Shown piece by piece: positions 1 to 9,437 of a stretch of 25,579 bases of DNA. The DNA lies in assembly GCA_030141605.1 (NCBI GenBank), contig JAQGDQ010001786.1, forward strand, positions 1 through 25,579. Direction: 5' to 3'. The stretch's first letter is position 1, and each line of letters starts with the position of its first letter. The translations under genes were made by a program, and so were the position numbers. The notes under the pieces are model-generated. The model was not told where the DNA came from. It saw nothing but the letters and a program-made list of their open reading frames with translations, and made no database searches. The stretch is from Tubiluchus corallicola. Taxonomy: Eukaryota; Priapulida; Priapulimorpha; Priapulimorphida; Tubiluchidae.

Positions 1-187
1 AGAGCAGTAAAGGAGTAGAAAGAAAGGTTAATAGAGAATAGAAAGAAGGAGAAAGATGTGATGATATCTGTATGAAGTAATGTGAACTATAGAAATGTAA
101 AAATTGACATAGCCAGCAACGTGATGGATTCCGACAGGGACATTAGCTGAGAGCATGCAAATCCTCTAATTCTGCACTTTATCACAT
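1..187. other. Non-coding intronic sequence
   Basis: The stretch is purine-rich to mixed sequence before a minisatellite. I see no exon, RNA gene or element here. It is presumably intron, because exon 1 of the window begins mid-codon. Confidence 0.5.
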
Positions 188-700
188 TCAAGAACAGTGG
201 CATTGATTGATTGATTGATTTCAAGAACAGTGGCATTGATTGATTGATTGATTTCAAGAACAGTGGCATTGATTGATTGATTGATTTCAAGAACAGTGGC
301 ATTGATTGAGAGATTGATTTCAAGAACAGTGGCATTGATTGATTGATTGATTTCAAGAACAGTGGCATTGATTGATTGATTGATTTCAAGAACAGTGGCA
401 TTGATTGATTGATTGATTTCAGGAACAGTGGCATTGATTGATTGATTGATTTCAAGAACAGTGGCATTGATTGATTGATTGATTTCAAGAACAGTGGCAT
501 TGATTGATTGATTGATTTCAAGAACAGTGGCATTGATTGATTGATTGATTTCAAGACCAGTGGAACAGTGGCATTGATTGAGAGATTGATTTCAAGAACA
601 GTGGCATTGATTGATTGATTGATTTCAAGAACAGTGGCATTGATTGATTGATTGATTTCAAGAACAGTGGCATTGATTGATTGATTGATTTCAAGAATAG
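188..700. repeat. 33-bp minisatellite, about 16 copies
   Basis: The unit is a 13-nt core, TCAAGAACAGTGG, followed by CA and (TTGA)n. Unit starts fall at 188, 221, 254, 287, 320, 353, 386, 419, 452, 485, 518 and 551, then after an 8-nt slip at 592, 625, 658 and 691. Two units carry GAGAGA in place of GATTGA. Because 33 is divisible by 3, the minus strand stays open as an 11-residue repeat (KSINQSMPLFL); this is a by-product of the array. Confidence 0.95.
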
Positions 701-935
701 TGGCAGTTCGTAGTTAAAATTAGTTTGGGTACTGCTTCAGAAATTTTTACCCTTGTTTTGATACTGTGTAAAACGAAACAAACATATGAATTTTAATGTT
801 GTAATTGTAATTTTAGACAAACAGACATGCAAAAATTTATACATAAACTTGATAAAATCAAACAAAAAAATTTTTTGCTTACGAATATCCTAAATTGCCT
901 CAGTTGAAGAATATGCCGGTACACGGTTATTAAAC

Positions 936-1067
936 ACGTGACAACTGACAACAAACTGTGTGAGTGACAGTACTTTCTCCACCTGGCATCAGACACTAGC
1001 AACGTGACAACTGACAACAAACTGTGTGAGTGACAGGACTTTCTCCACCTGGCAGCAGACACTAGCA
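936..1067. repeat. 66-bp tandem duplication
   Basis: Two adjacent 66-nt copies begin ACGTGACAACTGACAACAAA and differ at two positions (GACAGT/GACAGG, GGCATC/GGCAGC). The surrounding 700-1398 shows no other recognised feature; the minus-strand open frame here has no family resemblance and I do not call it. Confidence 0.9.
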
Positions 1068-1398
1068 GTATCCAGTGTGTTATCTTAAACGTGCTCATGG
1101 CCGCATGCACACAACAGCCAAACACACCACTGTACTGGGCTGTGAAGCAAATTGTACTACCCTCACGTGCTTTGCTTCCGTACAAGTATAAAGAAAGAAC
1201 TAAAGAAATAAGATTTATTATATTGAATATTATCGATAATATCGAGTGAAAATAGTGGGTGCTGCAGTTCCACAGTACCTGTAAACGAGCCGCCACTATA
1301 ACTTGTGACACCTGCGTGAGAACAACCAAATCAGTAGGTATCTTTTAAAGAAAGAATGATTTTTTACACACTGCTATACTTGTCTTACTCCATTTTAG

Positions 1399-1521
1399 AT
1401 GAATGTCAGTCAGCATTTGATTGCAATGGTCATGGTGCTTGTGTGGAGGTGTCAACTAGCACTTACCCTCGACGTCAATGCTACTGTGACTGGGGTTGGT
1501 TCGGCAGCAATTGTGAAAAAG
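1399..1521 (+). CDS. Exon 1 of window: EGF-like module
   Basis: The exon is a phase 1-1 module of 123 nt, the classic exon form of an EGF domain. It starts after CATTTTAG and ends before GTACAA. It encodes DECQSAFDCNGHGACVEV, a variable loop, QCYCDWGWFGSNCEK and the first base of the next codon. Six cysteines are spaced C-x5-C-x5-C-x14-C-x1-C-x8-C, with the GxxC end of an EGF repeat (WFGSNC). EGF modules are extracellular and disulfide-bonded. The first D is completed from an exon outside the window, so the gene begins upstream. The single module leads directly into DOMON 1 in exon 2 (NCEK-ESKV). Confidence 0.9.
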
Positions 1522-2327
1522 GTACAACTATTAATATTGTCATTTGTGTTGTTTAAAGGAGGACAGGATGATCTTTCACGTAGTACCCGATTTTCAAGTA
1601 TGGTAAAAAGTATACATTTTGAGACAATTAATACTGCAAAAGCGTTTTTGATAATTAAATAATAGATTAAAAACTTAAATAACAGCGGGCGAGCTCAACT
1701 ATTGATGACATCACAAACTAACTTAATTTTCAACAGCAAAAATGTTCCACGAGCGTGTTGCACGTGTTTGCGAAAGCGAAAATTGAAGTACAGTGCTACT
1801 GTAAGATATTCAGTGTGTTGTACTAAAATTAGGCATGTTTTAAGATAAAAATTCAAATTTCATATTTAGTTTCTTCACAAACTAACGCATCTGAGAAGTA
1901 CAGCACCTGTTTTTCGTGCAATGTGTTTCCAAAATGCAGGCGCCAGTGCCCATCTAAGTAGTGAATGGCGAAATGCATGTAACAGCGAGAAACTAGTGGC
2001 TTAAACATTGTGTTTGTGTGGTAATAATTCTTTCGTGTAAGTATTTTTGAAGGAATTTTTTTTTAAATTTTTGTTTCATATTTATTGATTGTACGTAAGT
2101 AAATTGAAACGTATTTGCTTTACTTGTTTACAAATGCATTACTGACCAACTGGTGAAATTAATACTAGTACATGCATTATATGTCAGTCAGTTTTAGAAA
2201 CGTGCAATGGATGACATCGTCTTTCTTCATTTAAAAAACTTTTCGGATTTAAAAATGTTGTTCGTTATTCATGTTTTTAGCTTTGGTTTTGTAAACTGAT
2301 TTCGATAGACTATGCGATAATGTAAAC

Positions 2328-2419
<92 letters not shown>

Positions 2420-2681
2420 AGTTTAAACGTTGCGAGTTTCTTTTTACTATAAATTGCTTTAGGCTTAAGCAATAAATTGCTACGTCACGTAAAAGTTTAG
2501 CGCTGAAAGGATTCTGATATCTAATTGGAGCACATTGTGTTGAAATATTTTTCATTAAACATTAAATGATAATTTTAATTCAAAGTTCGCAATGCCTTTG
2601 CAAATGAAAGTAATATTTTCTTAGCGCGACATTTGTCCTAAGTCAGTGGTTAATTCTTAGCTTTTTCGCTTTTTATTGTAG
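1522..2681. other. Intron 1, with a possible degenerate repeat at about 1690-2000
   Basis: There is no coding signal. Part of 1700-1990 shares short exact words with the element at 8402-9111 (for example ACATCACAAACTAAC at 1709 and 8549, and GGCGCCA.TGCC.ATCT). It may therefore be an old, divergent relative; this is weak. A (TTA)n tract lies at 2331-2417. Confidence 0.4.
2331..2417. repeat. (TTA)n microsatellite
   Basis: About 29 perfect TTA units in intron 1. The minus-strand frame with poly-Ile is an artefact of the repeat. Confidence 0.98.
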
Positions 2682-2773
2682 AATCGAAGGTAAAAGTTCC
2701 AGTTTTTGATGAGAAAGAGTACAAGAAGATGACATTAGGAGATCGTTACACCATCTACTGGAAGCTGATTAAA
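2682..2773 (+). CDS. Exon 2: start of first DOMON domain
   Basis: The exon follows TTTTTATTGTAG and ends at AAA before GTAAAT (entry phase 1, exit phase 0). It encodes ESKVKVPVFDEKEY, then KKMTLGDRYTIYWKLIK. The stretch YTIYWKLI is a typical early DOMON beta strand. The phase-0 exit matches exon 3 exactly, which reads ETKEIEV. It is short and is recognised by splice sites, phase continuity and the DOMON-like text; there is no long open frame here. Confidence 0.85.
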
Positions 2774-3139
2774 GTAAATTTTCTTTTCATGCATTAAACA
2801 TGATGCATTCTTTACTTAAAATTTACTTTGTATGAGTTTGAGAGTGAAGTATGTAAGAAAATGCTTTGTAATGATGCTAAACAATTTGCTTTCATGCTAA
2901 AATTATTAAAGGCTGGTTGTGGCTTCGCCCTGGAGCAAAATTCTGTAGGGATATCGATTTTAAATTACGCTGCCTTTTTATTAAACTAACTGTTTTTTTT
3001 ATTATGTAGTTATATATATGTATAAGTAATAATATTTGTAATAATATGTAATAATATAATATGTAGTAATAATATTGAACTGAATCGTAAAATTTTGAAA
3101 TTATAAAATTTTCTACTTCTGTTTATCACCTGCATATTT

Positions 3140-3911
3140 TTAAAGGACAACAAAAGGGGTACCTGAAGTCGGTTTCAGAAAAATCACCATGAAAAATTAT
3201 ATTTCTTTATAGCAATTCTAAACATATATCGTGCTCGCATTGAAAGGATTTTTTGTTTGTTTTCATTTTAAATCATCCGCAATACTGTTGCGACGGCGTC
3301 ATTAAATGACATCACTTATGCACAGTGAAAATCAGGGGAAGAAAAGGCAATGATAAAATATGTCCCAAAAAGCTTTCCATGCAAAGTTATATAACTTAGC
3401 ATTTCCTTTACCTGCTTGAAAGACTTATGTAACTAGAAAAGAAAATTATTAATTATTTAAAATGTTTTCACCTGTTAGTAAAATGTCGCTGACTCACCCT
3501 CCAGGGTGCGCCACTCACTAACCGAAAACCTATTTTTAATCTTATTGACAAGATACAGTAATTTTAAATTTTGCTGAGTTAGTAACAGGTGCACTACGAA
3601 TGCTCTGATTATTTTTTCAAACTTTACACAATGTTTTCTAAACTTGTTTCAAATGACTTGTCGTCAAAATGGCTGCATCTAACGGTCATCGCAGAAGTTT
3701 AAATTTACGCGTTTTATACAGCGTTACTGCCAGTGCAAGCCCTGCATGCAAAAACACAAGTGGTATAAAATTTCAAGACGAATTTTTTAAGAATAGTGAA
3801 GGAACAGTTACTGCCGATGCAAGTCCAATATGCAAAAAGGCAGTATGTAAGTGGTATAAAGTTTCAAAATGAATTTTTTAAGCTTCAAGTAAGTGGAGGG
3901 TTTTCTTGTGC
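3140..3911 (+). mobile_element. Left copy of TTAA-flanked dispersed repeat (arm of large inverted repeat)
   Basis: The copy begins at TTAA (3140-3143) followed by AGGACAACAAAAGGGGTACC. It is recognisably the reverse complement of 6110-6772 along almost its whole length, with many substitutions and small gaps. It carries an internal tandem duplication of about 95 bp (starting GTTACTGCC near 3722 and again near 3807), which makes this arm longer. The shared part ends at CTTGTGC (3911). TTAA flanks and an AGG start suggest a piggyBac-type non-autonomous DNA element, but I see no inner terminus. It lies in intron 2. Confidence 0.7.
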
Positions 3912-4141
3912 TTTAAAGGGGACATGAAATTAGCAGCGTTTGTGTTGCTTCTGCATGGGTGACTATTTTAATTGTAAGTGCGAATTCTATGCAAATAACA
4001 GATGTGCATTTAGTCCAGCACAATAAGTAGCTCCATTTTTGACAAAGAAGAGAACTTATGAGCAATAAAGCTCAGGGTTTGGATGATTGTAGGTCTAATT
4101 ATGCTGGACTAGTAGCTGATTTTTCTTACTACTTATCGATA

Positions 4142-4400
4142 ACTGTCGATGTGTTTGTGACAAAAACTACATTGTCGATGTGTTTGTGGCAAAAACTACA
4201 TTGTCGATGTGTTTGTGCCAAAAACTGCATTGTCGATGTGTTTGTGCCAAAAACTGCATTGTCGATGTGTTTGTGGCAAAAACTGCATTGTCGATGTGTT
4301 TGTGCCAAAAACTGCATTGTCGATGTGTTTGTGGCAAAAACTACAATGTCGATATATTTGTGGCAAAAGAAACAATGTTGATGTGTTTGTGGTAAGAATT
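4142..4400. repeat. 29-bp minisatellite, about 9 copies
   Basis: The unit reads TCGATGTGTTTGTGGCAAAA, then ACTGCATTG. Starts recur every 29 nt at 4147, 4176, 4205, 4234, 4263, 4292, 4321 and 4350, with a degenerate last copy at 4379. The array ends about 30 nt before exon 3 and so occupies the position where a branch point and polypyrimidine tract would be sought. The several open frames of CVCAKN-type repeats are artefacts. Confidence 0.95.
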
Positions 4401-4427
4401 ACAAACTTATAAATGGTTAATATTTAG

Positions 4428-4500
4428 GAAACAAAAGAAATAGAAGTTATTATGCAAGCAGAGACTAGAACATGGCTCGCTCTTGGGTGGCGACCGAGTG
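4428..4500 (+). CDS. Exon 3: short DOMON 1 exon ending GWRPS
   Basis: This 73-nt exon begins after AATATTTAG and ends at a strong donor (GAGTG before GTAAGT). It is translated from phase 0 as ETKEIEVIMQAE, then TRTWLALGWRPS, plus the first base of a Gly codon finished by exon 4. The W-L-A-L-G-W-R-P motif is the DOMON strand that usually reads GWxAxGW or similar. Entry phase 0 and exit phase 1 are exactly what exon 2 (exit 0) and exon 4 (entry 1) require. Without this exon the frame between exons 2 and 4 breaks. The exon is easily overlooked because it lies just after a 29-bp minisatellite. Confidence 0.88.
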
Positions 4501-4706
4501 GTAAGTTTGTAATTACTAGTGACATCTTTTGGCAGGAATGATAACCATTGCTACTAGCCATCTAGTACGATATATATTATTTTTTTACGTTATATTAGGG
4601 AATACAATTCAGTTGAGTAAAGTTGCTGTTGTTTGCATGTATTAGCTTCGTTAAGCCGCAAATCGCTTTCAGTTTCCACGATCTTAAGTTGTGCTTTTTT
4701 ATCCAG

Positions 4707-4976
4707 GCATTTCAAATGCTTGCTTTGATTTTCCGTTGCTGGATCCGGATGCCAGTGCGGAGGCGGAAGCAAAAGCGGAGGGTGAGCCGTATGGAGAGAA
4801 AGAACCTGATAGCGAGGGGGAACCGCATTCCGATGGGGAACCACATCCCGATGGAGAACCACATTCCGACGGGGAACCACATCCTGACGGAGAACCACAT
4901 TCTGATGGGGAACCACATCCAGACGGGGAACCACATTCCGATGGGGAACCACATTCCGATGGGGAACATCATGGAG
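4707..4976 (+). CDS. Exon 4: GEPH(S/P)D repeat exon inserted in DOMON 1
   Basis: The exon follows TTTTTTATCCAG and ends before GTTTGT; it is 270 nt and phase 1-1. It first encodes GISNACFDFPLLDP, which reads on from GWRPS of exon 3, then an acidic stretch (ASAEAEAKAEGEPYGEKEPD). Next come eight hexapeptides GEPHSD or GEPHPD and a last GEHHG. The DNA is an 18-bp tandem repeat. The region is highly acidic and regularly spaced in His, is probably disordered, and might bind metal or calcium; that function is inference only. The other open frames over this repeat, on both strands, are shadows. Confidence 0.88.
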
Positions 4977-6109
4977 GTTTGTTAATTTCTGTCTTTTTGT
5001 TTCTAATAATTTACTGTCTTTTTTACTAGATTAACATGCTGGAAATGTTGGCTTGATGAATTTCCTTCGCTTTTGATGTTTCATCTTGTCCTGGATTCAC
5101 GCTGTGCACTTCGTATCTATTTTAGGAACTAATAAAACTCCGCTTTCACGCTTCCATCATTTGTACACTTCATATCTACTTTAAGAACTAGTAAAACCTG
5201 GCTATAGTTGCAAGAACTTTGAAAATCACGAGTTACTCATAATGTCAAAATGCTTTACTGATAAGCAGTGGTTTTTTTAAAGAGGTCTTGACTGGGTCAG
5301 CTCTACATAGTTTGACACTCTAGGCAAAAGTATTTTAGCCTACTTTTAGCAGTGTTCTTCAAAGGTCAGCACCTTCCCCACAGTCCCCATGTAGTCTAGT
5401 CACAAAATTTAACTTTTGTTTTATATAATCAAGTATAATGGTACCTGTGTATTAGACTTCAGCTAGGATTCCATGTGTGTGTAATGCATAATGCATGATA
5501 TGTATTGACTGTTTCATGTGTTTGTGAATGCTATGCGTGTTAACAAAACTCACGGGGCACTTTCCACCCTTTTTTGGTTCCTGTTCGTGAAAAAAGGAAG
5601 TAATAATTTGTGGAAACCATGCCTCCGTCCAAATTTCAGCGTAATGATTACAGTGGTGACATTAGCTTGTTATTGTATTGTTAGATGCAAAAGGAAGCAC
5701 AGGTTTTGGTTGCACAACATTTTGCTGGGGGGGGGGGGCGACAGTAGGGCACGTGTTATCATCTAGTGAATGAACTGCAGCAAGATGCGTGACACACAAT
5801 TATAAGCTTCTTCCACCACTCAATAACCAAATAGAAGAAACATTATTGTATGTCTTGAAGAGTACAAAATTCACCTATGCAGATTTACTGAAAGCCAATC
5901 AGGGAAAATAGTCACCGGAAACTTGAAAACTCACTTAATCACCTAGGCAACGGCAGTTTCTTATCTGCGTATTTGGATGATAGCGATCACGTTCGAGTGA
6001 ATGTGGATCACGCATTACGGATTTTGCCTTATGTACAGATGGTAATACTTCCACGCGTTTACATACAAACTGTTGTATACAGTGTTACATATTACTGGTC
6101 ACTCATCGC
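4977..6109. other. Intron 4, first part
   Basis: No exon is seen. A run of 12 G lies at 5727-5738. The segment near 5285-5400 (TCAGCTCTACATAGTTTGAC, then ACTCTAGGCAAA) reminds me of the end of a dispersed element also hinted at 7330-7410, but I cannot define borders. Frames at 5518-5766 and 5973-6164 show no family features. Confidence 0.4.
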
Positions 6110-6772
6110 GCACAAGAAAACCCTCCACTTACATAAAGTTCAAAAAATTTGTCTGGAAATTTAATACCGCTTACATACTGTCTTTTTGCATGCAGGGCTT
6201 GCGTCGTCAGTAACACTGTTTAAAACATGTAAATTTAAACTTCCGCGATGATCACTAGATGCACCCATTTTGACGATAAGTCATTTGAAACAAATTTAGG
6301 TAAGACCGAGTAAAGTTTGAAAGAATAAAAGAGCATTCGTAATGCACATGTGACTAATTGAGTAAAATTTTAAATTACTGTATTTTGTCAACAAGATTGA
6401 AAATAACGTTTTTTGGTTAGTGAGTGGTGCACCCTAGAGGTGAGTCAGCAACATTTTAAATTATTAATAATTTTCTTTTTGAGTCACATTAGCCTTTCAA
6501 GCAGATAAGCGACCTGCTAAGTAATATAACTTTGCATGAAAAGTTTTTTGTGACATAATTTAGCATTTTCTTCTCCTGTTTTACGTTGTGCATATATGAC
6601 GTCATTGTAATGGCGCGGTTGGAACAGTAATGTAGGAGATTTAAAATAAAAACGAACAAAGATTCCTTTCAACACAAGTACGATATACCAATAAAATTGC
6701 TATAAAGTAATATGATTTTTGAAAGCAATTTTTCTGATACCTGCTTCAGGTACCCCTTTTCTTGTCCTTTAA
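6110..6772 (-). mobile_element. Right copy of TTAA-flanked dispersed repeat (opposite arm)
   Basis: Read on the minus strand, it starts TTAA AGGACAAGAAAAGGGGTACC at 6772 and follows the left copy through to GGAGGGTTTTCTTGTGC at 6110. After that the two sequences diverge. The orientation is opposite to 3140-3911, so introns 2 and 4 can pair over about 650 bp and bracket exons 3 and 4. Confidence 0.75.
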
Positions 6773-7557
6773 TGCTAGTGCTTGAAGTAATGTCTGTATA
6801 TAATGACGTAATCTTAGGAAGCCAGGTAAAGCAAAAGTAGAGAGAAGAGAGCTTGGTGTTGGCGTTTATTTCTTTTTTTTATTATCATTATCACATTCAG
6901 TGCAATATAAAGCACACAGTGACATCAAAATTATTACATCTACTATATTAAATTGTTTCATACACTATCGTTATGATAAAAGAATAATTGTACTGCAGTG
7001 GGCTAGAGAAGCAAAGGCTTGTATAAGCCCAAAGTCATTTGAACCCGATAAAAAAAATGGATGAGTGAACAAAAAAAGAACTGGGAGAAAGGCTAGATCA
7101 CACTGGTAAAAGGATGTGTTAGTGGAAATGGTAGGAAGAAAGATAATAGATTGTGCTATGTTGACATCAGCTCTAATGATTTATCAATGTTGCCTTGGTT
7201 TGCATAATCTGTACCAGGCGTTGATGAATTATGTATTTTGACAGGAAGATAACCCAAAAAGTTCGTTTCCTTACACGTACATTATCTTATTACGATGCCA
7301 AAGCTAAACTTAAAAGTGAATGATTTGCTCACCCCCTAAGGAATTTGGCACCCCCTACAATTTGGTGCTTTAGGCAGCTGCCTAGTTTGCTTAGTGGCAA
7401 AGTCGGCCTCGTGTTTAAACTGTACTGCAGCTTCAAACAAAATTGCTTTTTAATATTGTGAGGATGGAGGCTTTTTCTTTACTGAGGATATAAGTAGATT
7501 TACATATATGTTAGTGATTAGGTGATAAGTTAGATTGGCTTACTTTATGTCTGCAAG
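6773..7557. other. Intron 4, middle part, no defined feature
   Basis: There is no coding signal. 7330-7410 contains a partial palindrome (TTTAGGCAGCTGCCTAGTTTG) typical of dispersed-element ends, without borders I can place. Confidence 0.4.
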
Positions 7558-7740
7558 TTGTATTTGTGTTGTGTTGTATTGTGTTGCGTTGTGTTGTATA
7601 GTATTGTATTGTATTGTATTGTATTGTATTGCATTGCATTGCATTGCATTGCATTGCATTGCATTGCATTGTATTGCATTGCATTGCATTGTATTGTGTT
7701 GCATTGCATTGTATTGTGTATTGTTGTATTTGTTGTATAC
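7558..7740. repeat. (TTGTA/TTGCA)n pentanucleotide satellite
   Basis: About 35 pentamers mix TTGTA, TTGCA and TTGTG. The open frames on both strands (IVLYC/CNAMQ repeats) are products of the repeat, not genes. Confidence 0.97.
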
Positions 7741-8181
7741 ACTGAGATATTATAATAATGGATTCTAATAAGATCAATCTTAACACAAATTATTGTCTTT
7801 TAAATGTAATTTAAACGTCAATCTATTTTAATTACTGTTAGCTAAAGTCGTTTTAATGTAATTTAATTTAATTGTAATTTTAAACTTCAGTGTATCTTAA
7901 TTAATGAAATGTAATTTAACCTTCGGGTTAGAAGAGTTTTTAATAAACTTTTAATATTTATTAAGCTGTCAGTTGAATTCAGTTACTTAGTGTGAATTCA
8001 CCTTAGTTTGTTGTATGTACACCGATATACAGGGTGTCCCAAAAGTCACTGTACACTTTGATTGCTAATTTTTTTTCAAATTTTTCTTCGCTTAAGCTTT
8101 GACAGGATGTTAAATTTTATTATCGATTAGATGATTTTGTCAAATAAACACTTCATGACTGCATCATTTTATGCAATTCAG
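7741..8181. other. Intron 4, last part
   Basis: AT-rich sequence. TACAGGGTGTCCCAAAAGTC at 8031 is a sequence often seen at the ends of dispersed elements, but I find no partner end, so no element is called. Confidence 0.35.
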
Positions 8182-8283
8182 GTCACGATCACGATCATGA
8201 TCATGATCACGATCATCGCAGACGGAAACGGCAAAGTGCTGATCTTCCTGTCTTAAGCGCGGGATTCCAGCTGACTGTGATTG
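8182..8283 (+). CDS. Exon 5: His-Asp repeat followed by RRRKR
   Basis: The exon starts after TGCAATTCAG (entry phase 1, GGT Gly completed from exon 4) and encodes HDHDHDHDHDHRRRKRQ, then SADLPVLSAGFQLTVI. It is 102 nt, phase 1-1, when the donor at 8284 (GTTGGT) is used. The HD array is a GATCAC/GATCAT hexamer repeat in the DNA. RRRKR followed by QS fits the furin/proprotein-convertase pattern R-x-K/R-R. A second, better-looking donor lies 4 nt further on (GTAGAT at 8288); it would give VIG and then a TGA stop formed with exon 6 or exon 7. The upstream acceptor and frame are convincing; the exact donor is less certain. Confidence 0.8.
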
Positions 8284-8397
8284 GTTGGTAGATTTCTGCA
8301 TTTTTATTAGTTACTGTTTTATTCCTTACATGTGGCCGACTTTATCAAAACAGCCCGTAGTACTCGGAAATAATTATGTAGACGCACACCACATACA

Positions 8398-9115
8398 TTA
8401 AAGGAAAACCGGATGATTGGCTAGACTTTATCTTTAATTTACTCTCCAAAATATACATTTTCTTGCCTATAAAACTTAGCAGTTGTTTCTAATATTTGAA
8501 TAATTAACTTGGAAAGTTAATTAACAGCAGCGGAACACCTATCGCTTACATCACAAACTAACCACAGTTTGTGCAATGATTGGCTAAACTCAATCTCATT
8601 TTATTTACTCTCCCAAATGTACACTTTTCTTGCCTATAAAAGTTAGTAAATGTTACCAATATTTGAATAATTAAATTGGAAAGTTAACTAACGGCAACCG
8701 AACATGGTGTCGCGTGCTTCGCAAACTAACCACAGTTTGTGCAACGGCGGGCATCTTTCCTGCGCATCAAGCATGTTTACATAAGCGAAGATTGCTATAA
8801 GACGTTGATGTGATGTCATGAAAATGATCTCCATGTCACCCTGACATCACAGACGTACACTGCAGTTCGTGATTATGCTATCATGGTACTGCGCCTATTT
8901 GTCGGGCCCGCGAATGTAACCAAAAGGCGCCATTGCCAATCTTAGTGGATTCGCTGAGCTACGCGTAGCTTTGAAAGTTTAACAAAATATAATTATCCGA
9001 TGTGATTATTATTTAATCTAAGCTTTGATTTAAAAAAAGCTGTTGTAATTTTCAATATTTTAGAGCATACTTTATTTTGAACTAATGTTAACACAATCAT
9101 CTGGTTTTCCTTTAA
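8398..9115. mobile_element. TTAA-flanked 710-bp inverted-repeat element
   Basis: The element (8402-9111) has 16-bp termini AGGAAAACCGGATGAT and, on the opposite strand, AGGAAAACCAGATGAT (one mismatch), each bordered outside by TTAA. TTAA duplication is characteristic of the piggyBac superfamily. Inside is an imperfect tandem of about 163 bp, starting at TGATTGGCTA (8414 and 8577), each half ending ACAAACTAACCACAGTTTGT. There is no coding capacity, so it is non-autonomous. It lies in intron 5. Confidence 0.75.
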
Positions 9116-9437
9116 GAAATTTTTTTATGGAAAAGTTTTCTTCAGAAGTATGTACCTGTATAAGTTCCACCTTCCTTAACTATGGATTTTTGAACTAACC
9201 ATTCCGTTGTGGATGGTGCCCACACGGTGCAGAAAGAGCATCAGATATGAGAGCACCACATTCTGGGTTCTGATTTAAGTTTTTTTCTAAGGACAAATAC
9301 CCACTGTCAGGTAAACGTAGGTGGCACTTTTATCGTGTTATTCAGTTTGGGAACTAATCCTGTTTATATTAAAAGCAAATGTTTTTCAAATGTAAGGCAT
9401 GGAAATGAGTAAAATAACAGTAAAAAATTTGACTGTA

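Noticed and set aside
87-554. Minus-strand frame with KSINQSMPLFL repeats
   Set aside because: It is the translation of the 33-bp minisatellite; unit length divisible by 3 keeps it open. There is no other coding evidence.
793-1329. 178-codon minus-strand frame
   Set aside because: No recognisable domain; part of it lies over a 66-bp duplication. The location is inside an intron of the + strand gene.
4058-4412. Cys-rich repeat frames on both strands
   Set aside because: They are produced by the 29-bp minisatellite in several frames at once; the real exon (4428-4500) lies just beyond.
4590-4985. Alternative frames over exon 4 (NHIPMG, WFPIGM and similar)
   Set aside because: Shadows of the 18-bp coding repeat. 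Only the GEPH(S/P)D frame joins exons 3 and 5 in phase.
5285-7410. One large hAT-like element between the CTAGGCA-type segments
   Set aside because: Both ends look like dispersed-element sequence from memory, but the inverted match is weak, no target duplication is visible, and the interval holds the right arm of the other inverted repeat.
7511-7786. Repeat-protein frames in the pentanucleotide tract
   Set aside because: Low-complexity artefacts on both strands.
8031-8060. Transposon terminus TACAGGGTGTCCCAAAAGTC
   Set aside because: The word is common at element ends, but no inverted partner was found in the neighbourhood.
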